From contig JAMLIB010000013.1 in assembly GCA_023954415.1 (NCBI GenBank), positions 1-54,711 on the forward strand: a stretch of DNA of 54,711 nucleotides, given 5' to 3'. This DNA comes from Trueperaceae bacterium (GTDB lineage Bacteria; Deinococcota; Deinococci; Deinococcales; Trueperaceae). Both the position numbers and the translations under genes were made by a program. The notes under the pieces are model-generated. The model did not search any database and was not told the origin of the DNA. It was given only the letters and a program-made list of their open reading frames with translations. This document shows, piece by piece, positions 19,379 to 28,067 of this stretch (position 1 is the stretch's first letter; each line of letters begins with the position of its first letter).

Positions 19379-20517
19379 GCGGCGGCGGCGGCGAGGCAGT
19401 TGGCGGTCCCGCGGGCGCGGCGAACGACGGCCGCGCCGGCGCTCCGGATGGGGGTAGCGGCGTCGGCGTCGACGTGGCGCTCATCCTCGGGGCGCAGGAC
19501 CCCGGTGGCGCGTACCCGGCCGGCCCGTCCTTCTCGCAGTACCAGCAGTGCTGGTTGCGCGACGGCGCCTTCATCGCCCACGCCCTCGACCGCGTCGGCG
19601 AGCACGGCAGCGTCGCCCGCTTCCACGCCTGGGTGGCGCGCTGCCTGGAGCCGTTGGCGCCGTACGTGCGGGAGCTGCGGGCCCGGCGCGAGGCGGGCGA
19701 CCCCATCACCGAGTTCGAGTTCCTGCCCGCGCGCTTCACGCTAGCGGGCGCTTGGCTCAAGGACGGCTGGCCTAACTTCCAGCTCGACGGTTACGGGCAG
19801 TGGCTCTGGAGCCTCGCCGGTCACCTGCGCGCCACCGGCTCCTCGCGGATGCCCGCCGCTCTGGTTCCGGCCGTGGCGGTGGCGGTCGACTACCTGGAGG
19901 CGTTCTGGAACGAGCCGTGCTACGACTCGTGGGAGGAGCACAGGAGCCAGCTGCATACCGCCACCCTGGCGTCGATCGCCGCGGGGCTGCGCGACATAGC
20001 GGTGTTTGTGCCGGCGTCCGGACTGGCGACGCGGGCTCTGCGCGTCCACGCCGCCGTCCTCGCGTTCATCGAGGCCGAGTGCGTTCAGGACGGCGCCTTC
20101 GTCAAGTACGTCAGGAACCCGGCCGTGGATGCGTCCTTGTTGTGGTTGGCCACGCCGTTCGACCTCGTGAGCCCCTCCGACGCGCGCATGGCGCGCACCG
20201 TCGCGAGGATCGAGCGCGAGCTGCTGGGCGGCGGGCTGCGGCGTTACGCCGCCGACACCTACTACGGCGGCGGCGAGTGGGTGCTCCTCACGGCCTGGCT
20301 CGCCTGGCACAGGCGTCGGCTCGGCGACGAGGCCGGCGCCGCCCGCCTCCTCGCCTGGGTGGAGGCGCACCGAGGGGCGGACGGCGCGCTCCCCGAGCAG
20401 GTGCCGGGCGCGGACTGTCACCCGTACTTCTTCGAGTACTGGACGAGGAACTGGGGCGAGTCGGCCGGGCCGCTCCTGTGGTCGCACGCCATGGCGGTGG
20501 TGGCGCGGTTGGGGTGA
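19375..20517 (+). CDS. GH15-like glucoamylase / isomaltose glucohydrolase
   Basis: A 380-residue (alpha/alpha)6-barrel enzyme of the GH15 type. Landmarks: FSQYQQCWLRDGAFIAHALD near residue 45, WNEPCYDSWEEHRSQLHT near 180 (general acid Glu187/188), LPEQVPG (Glu341, the usual general base position) and GPLLWSHAMAVV at the end. It has only the catalytic barrel, without the N-terminal beta domain or starch-binding module of large glucoamylases, like the compact isomaltose-type glucohydrolases. The first ~35 residues are Gly/Ala-rich and probably disordered. It ends the ROK/GH31 operon by four-base overlap. Likely task: cleave alpha-1,6 or short alpha-glucosides in the cytoplasm. Confidence 0.82.
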   Translation: MSGGGGEAVGGPAGAANDGRAGAPDGGSGVGVDVALILGAQDPGGAYPAGPSFSQYQQCWLRDGAFIAHALDRVGEHGSVARFHAWVARCLEPLAPYVRELRARREAGDPITEFEFLPARFTLAGAWLKDGWPNFQLDGYGQWLWSLAGHLRATGSSRMPAALVPAVAVAVDYLEAFWNEPCYDSWEEHRSQLHTATLASIAAGLRDIAVFVPASGLATRALRVHAAVLAFIEAECVQDGAFVKYVRNPAVDASLLWLATPFDLVSPSDARMARTVARIERELLGGGLRRYAADTYYGGGEWVLLTAWLAWHRRRLGDEAGAARLLAWVEAHRGADGALPEQVPGADCHPYFFEYWTRNWGESAGPLLWSHAMAVVARLG

Positions 20518-20529
20518 CAAGCCCCGCGA

Positions 20530-20553
20530 CGTGACGTGGCCCCGCTCGTCACG
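20530..20553. terminator. Possible bidirectional terminator between convergent genes
   Basis: CGTGACG (20530-20536) and CGTCACG (20547-20553) form a 7-bp stem with a 10-base loop midway between the GH15 stop and the stop of the minus-strand secreted protein. No clear T-run follows on either strand, so the call is tentative. Confidence 0.35.
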
Positions 20554-20591
20554 CCATGCCGCGCCCGGCAAGCGCCTGCCGCGCGGCGCGC

Positions 20592-21275
20592 TCAAGGCGC
20601 CGTGATCGTTACGTCCTCCCCGATCGCGCTGTAGGTCACGCGGCTCACCTTGCCGTCGGGGTCCGTGCTCTGGAAGACGACGAACGCCGGGGCTGCCGGG
20701 TCGCCCGCCACCCAGGCCTCGTACACGGCAGTGCCGAGCATCTCGATCTCCCTGGTCGCGAAGCGGTAGTGGGCGGCTTGCGCGCCGTCCACCTCGTCGG
20801 TGCCCACCAGCTCGAGCAGGTCGAGGTTGCCGTCCTCCGGCGAGCCGAGCATCTTGGCGAACGGGTAGCTCTCGAACGGGGCGATCAGCGTCGTGACGCT
20901 CATGTACGTGAGGTCCATGCCGCCCGGCTGCCAACCGGCGCCCGCGTCGTGGTACATGACGCCTTCGACCAGGATCCACTCGCCGTCGTTGGCGTGGTCG
21001 ATCGACTCGTCCTTAGGGTCCGTCACCACCGTGTAACGGAAGCTCTGGGAGCCGCGGTCGAAGTCGCCATCGCCGGTCACGGGCGAGCTCGCGTCTTGCA
21101 CGGGCCAGATGCTGTACTCGAAGTGGAAGCTCGCGCCGTTCAGGGCGCTCACCGCTTGGGCGAGGGCCTCCTCGGCGGGGTCTTCTTGGGGGGCTTCTTG
21201 CGCCAGCGCCAGCGTTGGCAGCGCGACCACCAGCGCTAGCACTATGGCGGCTGCTATGCGAGGCATACGTGACAT
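20592..21275 (-). CDS. Secreted protein of unknown function
   Basis: A 227-residue protein with a clear Sec signal peptide (MPRIAAAIVLALVVALPTLALAQ after MSR) and likely cleavage after ALA-Q; no lipobox Cys. The mature part is beta-rich and acidic, with features such as GASFHFEYSIWPVQD, GEWILVEGVMYHDAGAGW and AHYRFATREIEMLG. That pattern resembles periplasmic LppX/LolA-like folds that test for a bound lipid, but I do not recognise the family with certainty. The ATG at 21275 is chosen over the GTG at 21284 because AGGAAGG lies just upstream. It is transcribed convergently to GH15 and divergently from the S10 peptidase. Confidence 0.75.
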   Translation of the reverse strand: MSRMPRIAAAIVLALVVALPTLALAQEAPQEDPAEEALAQAVSALNGASFHFEYSIWPVQDASSPVTGDGDFDRGSQSFRYTVVTDPKDESIDHANDGEWILVEGVMYHDAGAGWQPGGMDLTYMSVTTLIAPFESYPFAKMLGSPEDGNLDLLELVGTDEVDGAQAAHYRFATREIEMLGTAVYEAWVAGDPAAPAFVVFQSTDPDGKVSRVTYSAIGEDVTITAP

Positions 21276-21290
21276 GGGATCCACCTTCCT

Positions 21291-21336
21291 ACTCGCAGTT
21301 GCGCGAGTGCTGCCAAGATGGCAGGCCGCAATATAG
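21291..21336 (-). promoter_or_regulatory. Control region of the secreted protein: TATATT box and two dyads
   Basis: On the minus strand TATATT (21336-21331) resembles a -10, though no good -35 is visible. Between it and the gene are two small dyads: CTGCCA-AGA-TGGCAG (21310-21324) and ACTCGC-N6-GCGAGT (21291-21308). The first lies at the expected start site and could be an operator; the second would be a 5'-UTR hairpin. The gap 21337-21498 toward the S10 gene shows nothing else clear. Confidence 0.35.
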
Positions 21337-21498
21337 CTGAGTTGGATGAAGTACCAGTGTGGCGCGGACCTCGCCCGCTACACCCCCGGCCGTCGCGGTA
21401 TCGTTCGGCCAAAGTCGAATTGCGCGCCGCTGGCGAGCCTGCCGCAAGGCGTCTCCGTCCGAGGCGGCCCGTCCAGGAGGCGCGCGCAAGGAGAGACC

Positions 21499-23010
21499 GT
21501 GACCAACGGGTCAGACACCGCTCCCACCACCGGCGCGCCCGCGGAGGTCGGCGCCCAGCGCACTCCGAAGGACAACCTGGTCGTCACGCGCCACGAGACG
21601 ACGATCCTCGGCAAGAAGATCGCCTACACCGCCACCGCCGGCACGATCGTGATGAGCGAGGAGGCGGTGGGGGAGGGCGAGAAGGCGGGCAAGTTCGAGG
21701 GCGTGAAGCCGCGCGCCGAGGTCTTCTTCGTGGCGTACGAGCTCGACGGCGTGAGCGACAAGAGCAAGCGGCCCGTGACGTTCAGCTTCAACGGCGGCCC
21801 CGGCTCCTCCTCCGTGTGGATGCACCTCGGCCTCTTCGGCCCCAAGCGCGTCGAGCTCGACGACGACGGCTACCCGTCCGCGCCGCCCTACCGTCTCGTG
21901 CCGAACGACGTCTCGCTCCTGGATGTCACGGACCTCGTGTTCATCGACCCCGTGAGCACCGGCTACAGCCGGCCCGTCGAGGGCGTGAAGGCGAAGGACT
22001 TCCATAGCGTCGACGCCGACGTGGAGAGCGTCGGCGCGTTCATCCGCCTGTACACGGGCCGCTACGGGCGGTGGGGGAGCCCCAAGTACCTGGCGGGCGA
22101 GAGCTACGGCACGACGCGCGCCGCCGGCCTGGCCGGGCACCTCCAGGAGCGGCACGGCCTCTACCTGAACGGCCTCATCCTCGTGTCGGCCATCCTCGAC
22201 TTCGGCACGGCCCGCTTCGGCCCGGGCAACGACCTGCCGCCGCTCCTCTTCCTGCCGACGTACACCGCGACCGCCCACTACCACGGCAAGCTCGACGCGG
22301 AGCTGCAGGCGCTCCCGCTGTCCGTGCTGCTAGGGCGCGTCGAGGAGTTCGTCCACGAGCGCTACGCGCCCGCCCTCTTCCTCGGCGACCGGTTGCCCGC
22401 GGAGGAGCGCCTGGAGGTCGCCGGGTCGCTCGCGCGTTACACGGGCCTGAGCCGGGAGTACGTCGAGTCCTCGGACCTGCGCATCGACATCTTCCGCTTC
22501 ACCAAGGAGCTGCTCCGCTCCGAGGGCCGCACGGTCGGCCGCATCGACAGCCGCTACACGGGCGTCGACCGCGACTCGGCCGGCGAGCACTTCGAGTTCG
22601 ACCCCAGCATGTCCGCCACGCAAGGCCCGTACACCGCTACCCTCAACGACTACGTGCGCGGCGAGCTCGGCTTCCAGACGGACCTGCCCTACGAGATCCT
22701 CGCCAACCTCTACAAGAGCTGGAGCTACAAGGACGTCGAGAACCGCTACCTCAACGTGGCCGAGACGCTCAGGAAGGCGATGAGCATCAACCCGTACTTG
22801 CGCGTGCACGTGGCCAACGGCTACTACGACCTCGCCACGCCCTACTACGCCACGCTGCATACTTTCGCGCACATGGGGCTCACGGCGGAGCAGCGGGCGA
22901 ACGTGTCTATGTCGTTCTATGAGGCGGGGCACATGATGTATGTGCAGAGGGAGGCGTTGGTGGGGTTGAGGGGGGAGATCGAGCGGTTCGTCGACGATCG
23001 CGCGATCTAG
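21499..23010 (+). CDS. Serine carboxypeptidase-like peptidase, family S10
   Basis: A 503-residue alpha/beta-hydrolase of peptidase family S10. Oxyanion-region motif FNGGPGSSS near residue 96; catalytic Ser202 in AGESYGT, Asp444 in GYYDLATPY and His478 in EAGHMMY, all in canonical order. Members cleave single residues from peptide C termini at acid pH. No signal peptide is visible, so a cytoplasmic role is likely. I chose GTG at 21499 with AAGGAG five bases upstream over the ATG at 21346, whose extra residues look non-coding. The last ~35 codons switch from C-ending to G/T-ending codons. Two decayed copies of this gene's 3' end flank the CRISPR island (34163-34370 and 47548-47601). Confidence 0.92.
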   Translation: MTNGSDTAPTTGAPAEVGAQRTPKDNLVVTRHETTILGKKIAYTATAGTIVMSEEAVGEGEKAGKFEGVKPRAEVFFVAYELDGVSDKSKRPVTFSFNGGPGSSSVWMHLGLFGPKRVELDDDGYPSAPPYRLVPNDVSLLDVTDLVFIDPVSTGYSRPVEGVKAKDFHSVDADVESVGAFIRLYTGRYGRWGSPKYLAGESYGTTRAAGLAGHLQERHGLYLNGLILVSAILDFGTARFGPGNDLPPLLFLPTYTATAHYHGKLDAELQALPLSVLLGRVEEFVHERYAPALFLGDRLPAEERLEVAGSLARYTGLSREYVESSDLRIDIFRFTKELLRSEGRTVGRIDSRYTGVDRDSAGEHFEFDPSMSATQGPYTATLNDYVRGELGFQTDLPYEILANLYKSWSYKDVENRYLNVAETLRKAMSINPYLRVHVANGYYDLATPYYATLHTFAHMGLTAEQRANVSMSFYEAGHMMYVQREALVGLRGEIERFVDDRAI

Positions 23011-23043
23011 CCTAGCCAGGCATCGGTGGGGCGATGGCCATCC

Positions 23044-23634
23044 CTATCGACGCGAACGCTCCTCGTCGAGGCATGCATCCGCAAGCGCTTGCAGTAGTCC
23101 GACCGCCGCCTCCGAAAGGATGTCGTTAGGCACGAAGGCCCTCTCCGTGTCCACGAACTCGCTCACGAAGGGTATATGGAGGGCGGGCTGTAGCGCTCGC
23201 ATCTGCAGTGAGTAGAGGACCGGTTGCAGGGCTGCGACGGCTCGGCTCCCGGCGGACACCCCTCCGTAGGAGACGAAACCGACGGGCTTGCCGGCCCACT
23301 CCTTGAACAGGTAGTCGAGCGCGTTCTTCAGGGGCGCGCTGAAGGAGTGGTTGTATTCGGGCATCACGAAGGCGAAGGCGTCCGCAGCGGCTACGCGTCG
23401 GCTCCAAGCCTTCGTGGGTTCTTGCGTGTAGCGTTGCAGGCTCGGATGGAACGGCTCCGTCATGAGGGGGAGGCCGAGTTCTGCAAGGTCTACGAGGTCG
23501 ACGGCGAAGGTGCCGTGATCCTTCGCTACCCCCTCGAACCAGCGGCCGACTGGTAGTCCGACCCTTCCCTCGCGGATGCTCGCGATGACGATCATCAAAG
23601 TTGGACGGTCATTGAACCGATTGCCCGATGCCAT
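23044..23634 (-). CDS. NADPH-dependent FMN reductase-like flavoprotein
   Basis: A 196-residue flavodoxin-fold protein of the NADPH-dependent FMN reductase family (chromate/azo/quinone reductase relatives). It starts LMIVIASIREGRVGLPVGRW, the FMN phosphate loop (normally G-S-x-R-xx-S, here A-S-I-R-E-G-R), has FVMPEYNHSFSAPLKNALDYL (PEYN flavin-contact motif, residues about 90-110) and KPVGFVSYGGVSAGSRA near 117. It reduces free flavins or quinones with NAD(P)H in the cytoplasm. It is convergent with the S10 gene and stands alone, without operon partners. Length is usual for the family. Confidence 0.9.
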   Translation of the reverse strand: MASGNRFNDRPTLMIVIASIREGRVGLPVGRWFEGVAKDHGTFAVDLVDLAELGLPLMTEPFHPSLQRYTQEPTKAWSRRVAAADAFAFVMPEYNHSFSAPLKNALDYLFKEWAGKPVGFVSYGGVSAGSRAVAALQPVLYSLQMRALQPALHIPFVSEFVDTERAFVPNDILSEAAVGLLQALADACLDEERSRR

Positions 23635-23792
23635 AGCAGGTGCCCCATCTAGGTCTGGGTGTCACGAGGTTGGCTCGCGACCCTCTCGCTCGAAGCGGTG
23701 AGCGGTAGACGGCCAGTTATGTTCTCGAAGCTCTACAGATAGCTTCCCGGTGTCCTGGAAACGGCGCTGCCTCACCTCCTCCCCGGGGCTGC

Positions 23793-23851
23793 GGCTCATG
23801 GGCCGACCTGCGAGATCCCTGTGCCAGCCGAGCTACTCTCGGCCATGAGCC
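23793..23851. repeat. Inverted repeat upstream of the DeoR promoter
   Basis: GGCTCATGG (23793-23801) pairs with CCATGAGCC (23843-23851); after a one-base bulge CCGA pairs with TCGG, giving 13 bp with a 32-base loop. It ends 9 bases before the -35 of the DeoR promoter. The rest of the gap 23635-23792 holds no recognised element. Confidence 0.45.
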
Positions 23852-23860
23852 TGCGCGCAG

Positions 23861-23908
23861 TTTACACGAGACAAAACGCCAGTTATAATCAAATAAGAAC
23901 AACATTCA
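23861..23908 (+). promoter_or_regulatory. Strong promoter of the DeoR-led operon with candidate operator
   Basis: TTTACA (23861-23866), a 17-base spacer and a perfect TATAAT (23884-23889): the best promoter in the window. Immediately downstream AATAAGA (23892-23898) and CATTCA (23903-23908) overlap the expected start site. The same two words occur, inverted, in the promoter region of the SDR gene (27923-27936), so they may be DeoR-regulator sites. Confidence 0.65.
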
Positions 23909-23963
23909 TCGGCCAGTCGGGTCATCGGACCCCGGGCCAGATGCATGCGGGAGGCTGAGCAGG

Positions 23964-24758
23964 TTGGCCAGAACGCTCAAGAGCATTGAGGGGCTCCTGC
24001 CCGCGGTACGCCAGTTGCGCGTCCTGCGCGAGGTCGAGGAGCGCGGCAGCGTCCAGGTGCGAGAGCTGATGGACCATTTCGCCGTCTCCGGTGCCACTAT
24101 CCGGCGCGACCTCGACTGTTTGGCGGAGCGCGATCTCGTCCTCAGGACTCACGGCGGGGCCATGGCCCGTAGGACCAGCACGTCGTTCGAGACGAACTAC
24201 GAGGAGAAGCGGAAAGCGTTCACGGCCGAGAAGCGTCGCATCGCCGGTGCCGCTGAGAAGTTCGTGCTCGACGGCGAGACGGTGATACTCGACTCCGGCT
24301 CCACGACTTTCGAGGTCGCTCGGCTCCTCGCCGAACGCAAGAACCTGACCTTGATAACGAACGACCTGTTCATCGCCGTCCAGATAGCTTTCGATCCGAG
24401 CATCACGGTCATCGTGACGGGAGGCACGCTCCGGGAAGGCTTCAATACCTTGGTCGGCCCCCTCACGGAGACGTTCCTGCGTAACGTCCGCGTGGATCAC
24501 ACGATCCTGTCGGCCGACGCGGTCGATCCCGTCTTCGGTATCTCGAACGCCACGTTCGCGGAGTCATCCATCAAACAGCTGATGGTCGAGGCGGCCGGCC
24601 ACGTGACCCTCGTGGCGGACGCCTCGAAGTTCGGCAAACGGGCGCTAGCGAGAGTCTGCGCCCTGGACGAGGTGGACGTGGTGGTCTCGGACGACACGCT
24701 TAGCGACGCGAACCAGAAGGCGCTTCTGCAGGCAGCGACCAAGCTGGTCCTGACATGA
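23964..24758 (+). CDS. DeoR-family sugar-operon regulator
   Basis: A 264-residue DeoR-type regulator. The N-terminal helix-turn-helix is RQLRVLREVEERGSVQVREL then FAVSGATIRRDLDCLAERDLVLRTHGGAM, the family signature at residues about 38-72. The C-terminal DeoRC sensor domain follows (AGAAEKFVLDGETVILDSGST, LTLITNDLFIAVQ, VTGGTLREGFNTLVGP), which normally binds a sugar phosphate. The start is a TTG at 23964 with a GGAGG-like site about ten bases upstream; no ATG or GTG fits better. It leads the catabolic operon to 34139 and probably represses it. Confidence 0.9.
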   Translation: MARTLKSIEGLLPAVRQLRVLREVEERGSVQVRELMDHFAVSGATIRRDLDCLAERDLVLRTHGGAMARRTSTSFETNYEEKRKAFTAEKRRIAGAAEKFVLDGETVILDSGSTTFEVARLLAERKNLTLITNDLFIAVQIAFDPSITVIVTGGTLREGFNTLVGPLTETFLRNVRVDHTILSADAVDPVFGISNATFAESSIKQLMVEAAGHVTLVADASKFGKRALARVCALDEVDVVVSDDTLSDANQKALLQAATKLVLT

Positions 24759-24804
24759 GGCACGTAAGACCAGCGAGCCCAGCGGCGCGCGAAGGAGGAG
24801 TCGG

Positions 24805-25641
24805 ATGAGTTGGCTCGAGCCCTTGTTCGGGGTCGGAAGACCGATTATCGGCATGTGTCACTTGCCGGCCTTGCCAGGCGACCCCGGCTTCGATGCCGAG
24901 AAGGGCATGCGAGGCGTCATGGCGAGGGCCGAGAGGGATCTTGCCGCCTTGCAGGAGGGGGGCGTGGACGCCGTCCTGTTCTCCAACGAGTTCAGCCTCC
25001 CTTACCTCACCAAGGTTCACCCCGTCACCACCGCGTCCATGGCGCGCGTGGTGGGCGAGCTCCTGCACGGAGTGCGCGTGCCATTCGGCGTCAACGTACT
25101 GTGGGACGCGAGAGCCTCGCTCGATTTGGCGGTCGCCACGGGGGCCTCGTTCGTGAGGGAGATCTTCTCGGGCGTCTACGCCAGCGACTTCGGGCTCTGG
25201 AACACGAACGTCGGGGAGTTCGTCAGGCACCAGCACGCTATCGGCGGCGCCCACGTGCGCTTGCTCTTCAACATCGTCCCCGAGGCGGCCCAGTACCTGG
25301 CCGAGCGCGACTTCGCGCAGATCGTCCGCACGACCGTCTTCAACTGCCATCCGGACGCGCTCTGCGTCTCCGGGCTGACCGCCGGCTCCGCCACTTCGAC
25401 GGCCGCTCTACGGGTCGTGAAGGAAGTGGCGCCCGCCACGCCCGTGTTCGCGAACACGGGCGTGCGACTGGAGACCGTCGCCGAGCAGCTGTCGGTTGCG
25501 GACGGAGCAGTGGTCGGCACCGCCTTCAAGTCCGGCGGAGTGTTCGAGAACCCAGTCGATGTCTCCAGGGTACGCGCGTTCATGGACCGAGTGAACGAGG
25601 TCCGCGGCCCGGTCACCAGCAAGGGAGCCCAGCGTGCCTGA
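24805..25641 (+). CDS. BtpA/SgcQ-family TIM-barrel protein
   Basis: A 278-residue member of the BtpA family, TIM-barrel proteins of uncertain reaction that include E. coli SgcQ and the photosystem I factor BtpA. Family features: IIGMCHLPALPGDPGF at residues 14-29, AALQEGGVDAVLFSNEFSLP near 47, GVNVLWDARASLDLA near 93, REIFSGVYASDFG near 117, and VSGLTAGSATSTAALRVVKE near 190 with VFANTGVRLETVAEQLSVADG near 213 (phosphate-binding style loops). AAGGAGGAG precedes the ATG. In sugar operons such proteins are suspected nucleoside- or sugar-phosphate-processing enzymes. Its last codons overlap the amidohydrolase start by eight bases. Confidence 0.87.
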   Translation: MSWLEPLFGVGRPIIGMCHLPALPGDPGFDAEKGMRGVMARAERDLAALQEGGVDAVLFSNEFSLPYLTKVHPVTTASMARVVGELLHGVRVPFGVNVLWDARASLDLAVATGASFVREIFSGVYASDFGLWNTNVGEFVRHQHAIGGAHVRLLFNIVPEAAQYLAERDFAQIVRTTVFNCHPDALCVSGLTAGSATSTAALRVVKEVAPATPVFANTGVRLETVAEQLSVADGAVVGTAFKSGGVFENPVDVSRVRAFMDRVNEVRGPVTSKGAQRA

Positions 25642-26935
25642 CGACCTGATTGTTCGCAACGCTCAACTTAGGCAGCGTGCCGGCCTCGTGGACATCGGCG
25701 TCGCGGACGGTGTCATCACGGCCATCGAGCCGCGGATAACCGGCGCCGGGAGGCGCGAGATCGACGCAGCCGGCCGCCTCGTCACGGAGCCGCTGGTGGA
25801 CTGCCACTTCCACATCGACAAGTCGTTCTTCGGTGAGGTCACGGGGCGCTACGACTACCCCCTGAAGGAGCGCGAAGCCAAGGCCGCCGCGAGCTTCGAG
25901 GGCGAACCGCGCTCCGGCATGCTCGACTACGAGATGAGCCACGAGAACGTCGTGCCTATCGAGGAGACGTGGGCGTTCAAGCGCACGTACACGGTGGATG
26001 ACGTGGCTCAGCGTATAGGGCGCGCCCTCGACCTGGCCATAAGTTACGGCACCCTGGCCATGCGCATGTTCGTCGACGTCGACTCCTTCGCCGGCCTCAC
26101 GGCACTGGAAGGGGCCGTGAAGGCCCGCGAACGCTACGGCGCCACCATGGACCTCCAGATCTGCGCGTTCCCGCAGGAGGGCCTAAGGACGAACGAGGAG
26201 AGCTTCGAACTCATGGAGCGCGCCCTGGTTTCCGGCGCCGACGTGGTGGGCGGGCTCCCATGGGTCGAGTGGACGGACGCCGCGGCGAGCGCGCACATCG
26301 ACTTCTGCTTCGAACTCGCCAAGCGCTTCGACAAGGACGTCCACTTCCTCTGCGACGATGCCCCAGACCCCATGTCGCGCACGCTGGAGATGGTGGCGGC
26401 CAAGACGATCGCCACCGGCTTCAACGGCCGCGTGTCCTCGAGCCACAACGGCGCGCTCCGGCACTATCCGGACGCACATGCCGTGCGGGTCATCAACATG
26501 CTCAAGCAGGCCGGGGTCAACATGGTCGCCAACGCGAACGTCAACTCGCTCGGCACCTACACGCGCGTCCCGGAGCTACTGGCGGCGGGTGTGAACGTTA
26601 GCTTCGGCCAGGACGATCTGGACAACTTCTACTACCCCCTGGGCCGCGCCGACATGCTCGACGTCATGAACTTCACCGTCCACATGGCGCATCTGGCGAC
26701 GCCGCGCGGCTTCGAGACCGCCTTCGACATCGGCACGTTCAACGGCGCACGCACCCTGAGACTCGACCGCTACGGCATCGCGGTAGGCAACCCGGCGAAC
26801 ATGCTCGTCTTCGCAGGCCACAACGCCCACCAGGTCCTGCAGATGCAGTCGGACAGGAACTACGTGATCTCCAAAGGTCATGTCGTGTGCGAGACGAACC
26901 GCACCAGCGCGCTGCAGCTCATCGGGGCGCGGTGA
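25634..26935 (+). CDS. Amidohydrolase, cytosine-deaminase-like
   Basis: A 433-residue metal-dependent hydrolase of the amidohydrolase superfamily, nearest in layout to cytosine deaminase and related enzymes. Metal-site elements: VDCHFHIDKSFFGE at residues about 56-69, DKDVHFLCDDAPDP near 235, VSSSHNGALRHYP near 265 and FGQDDLDNFYYPLGRADM near 325, the last carrying the conserved active-site Asp. The first ~50 residues and last ~60 make the small beta sandwich. GTG start, overlapping the BtpA-like gene by eight bases. It likely opens or deaminates a ring C-N bond; the actual substrate is unknown. Confidence 0.87.
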   Translation: MPDDLIVRNAQLRQRAGLVDIGVADGVITAIEPRITGAGRREIDAAGRLVTEPLVDCHFHIDKSFFGEVTGRYDYPLKEREAKAAASFEGEPRSGMLDYEMSHENVVPIEETWAFKRTYTVDDVAQRIGRALDLAISYGTLAMRMFVDVDSFAGLTALEGAVKARERYGATMDLQICAFPQEGLRTNEESFELMERALVSGADVVGGLPWVEWTDAAASAHIDFCFELAKRFDKDVHFLCDDAPDPMSRTLEMVAAKTIATGFNGRVSSSHNGALRHYPDAHAVRVINMLKQAGVNMVANANVNSLGTYTRVPELLAAGVNVSFGQDDLDNFYYPLGRADMLDVMNFTVHMAHLATPRGFETAFDIGTFNGARTLRLDRYGIAVGNPANMLVFAGHNAHQVLQMQSDRNYVISKGHVVCETNRTSALQLIGAR

Positions 26936-26989
26936 TGCGGGCGGTCATTGGCCACACCAGGCCCGACCCGGTGCTGGTCGCCGGCGCGT

Positions 26990-27775
26990 ATGCCGCCTAG
27001 GCGGAACCTGGCCGAACTCACTTACACCGAGGTCGCGGCCCTGGAGAAGGCGGGTGGCCTGGTCGTCCTGCCCCTAGGCTCCACGGAGCAGCACGGGCCG
27101 CACCTCCCGCTCGCGACGGACACCATCCTGGCCGATCGGCTCCTGGACGCGGCTTTGGCGCTCCTGCCCCGGGAGGCCCGCGTCTGGCGTCTCCCGGTGC
27201 TCCCTTACGGCAAGAGCAACGAGCATGCCGGCTTCGCCGGAACGTTGACGTTGTCGCACGAGACGCTCGCAGGCGTTCTGCACGACGTGGCACGCGGGGT
27301 GGCGGAAGCGGGCTTCACCCGCCTTGCGTTCTTCAGCGGCCACGGCGGCAACACTCCGACGCTCGACGTCGTGGCGCGCGACGTACGCGCCGGTACGGGC
27401 CTTCACTGCTTCGTAGTCGACCCCGGCATCCAGTTCAGCGCCGTCACCGGGCTCTCGGAACGCGAGCGCGACCTCGGCTACCACGCCGGTCAGGTGGAGA
27501 CGTCGCTCATGCTCGCTTTGGAGCCCGGGCTCGTCCACATGGAGCGGGCCGTGGCCGAGTTCCCTCCGCCGAGGCCCGGCAGCGTCGGTCTCGCGGGACC
27601 GGCGCGCAAGGCGTGGTTGACCTCGGACGTCAGCAGGAGCGGCGTTCTCGGCGACGCAACGGTTGCGGACGCGGCGCAAGGCGGGCGGATGCTCGACGAG
27701 ATCGCCGGCGCCGTTGCGGCGGTCCTGGCCGCAATGACGGAAGAGGCACCGCCGCCGGGAGGCGAGACGAGATGA
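26990..27775 (+). CDS. Creatininase-family amidohydrolase
   Basis: A 261-residue creatininase-family enzyme. The defining motif PLGSTEQHGPHLPLATD (residues about 26-42) supplies Glu, His and Asp metal ligands, followed by FFSGHGGNTPTLD near 110 and GYHAGQVETSLMLAL near 163 with the conserved Glu. The family cleaves cyclic amides (creatinine), FAPy formamides or, in inositol pathways, a diketo-inositol ring. ATG at 26990 is preferred because the N terminus MPPRRNLAELTYTEVAAL fits the family; a TTG at 26948 exists and the ribosome site is weak for both. It follows the other amidohydrolase by 54 bases, so two hydrolytic steps probably act in sequence. Confidence 0.88.
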   Translation: MPPRRNLAELTYTEVAALEKAGGLVVLPLGSTEQHGPHLPLATDTILADRLLDAALALLPREARVWRLPVLPYGKSNEHAGFAGTLTLSHETLAGVLHDVARGVAEAGFTRLAFFSGHGGNTPTLDVVARDVRAGTGLHCFVVDPGIQFSAVTGLSERERDLGYHAGQVETSLMLALEPGLVHMERAVAEFPPPRPGSVGLAGPARKAWLTSDVSRSGVLGDATVADAAQGGRMLDEIAGAVAAVLAAMTEEAPPPGGETR

Positions 27776-27907
27776 CGGCAGCCGCGCCTGGGCGCGCCGG
27801 ACGACGAGCGGGGGTAAACCTTCATGATCGCTCGTCTCCAAGACGCCGGCGGCTGCATGCGGAGCCGCCGAGCGGAGCCTTGACGCCTGGTGCGGGCCTG
27901 AGTAACC

Positions 27908-27941
27908 TTGCACAAACGCTCGTGAATGCTCTTATTCGTTC
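27908..27941 (+). promoter_or_regulatory. Internal promoter region with DeoR-type motif before the SDR gene
   Basis: In the 292-base gap between the creatininase-like gene and the SDR gene, TTGCAC (27908-27913), 17 bases and CTTATT (27931-27936) form a modest promoter. It overlaps TGAATG (27923-27928) and TCTTATT (27930-27936), the reverse complement of the words next to the DeoR promoter. The rest of the gap shows nothing clear. Confidence 0.35.
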
Positions 27942-28067
27942 ATCAGGTCCTAGGGCCGATGGCATGGGGGCGATGGACCTGCAGCCATTTCGTATGGAAC
28001 CCGGGCGGCTTCGGAGTGTTCCAGCATCTGCGGCACCGCATTCAGCTCTTCGCTTAGGAAGGTAGAT

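Noticed and set aside
21346-21498. ATG at 21346 as start of the S10 peptidase
   Set aside because: The added 51 residues have no family similarity and no ribosome site; GTG at 21499 has AAGGAG at good spacing.
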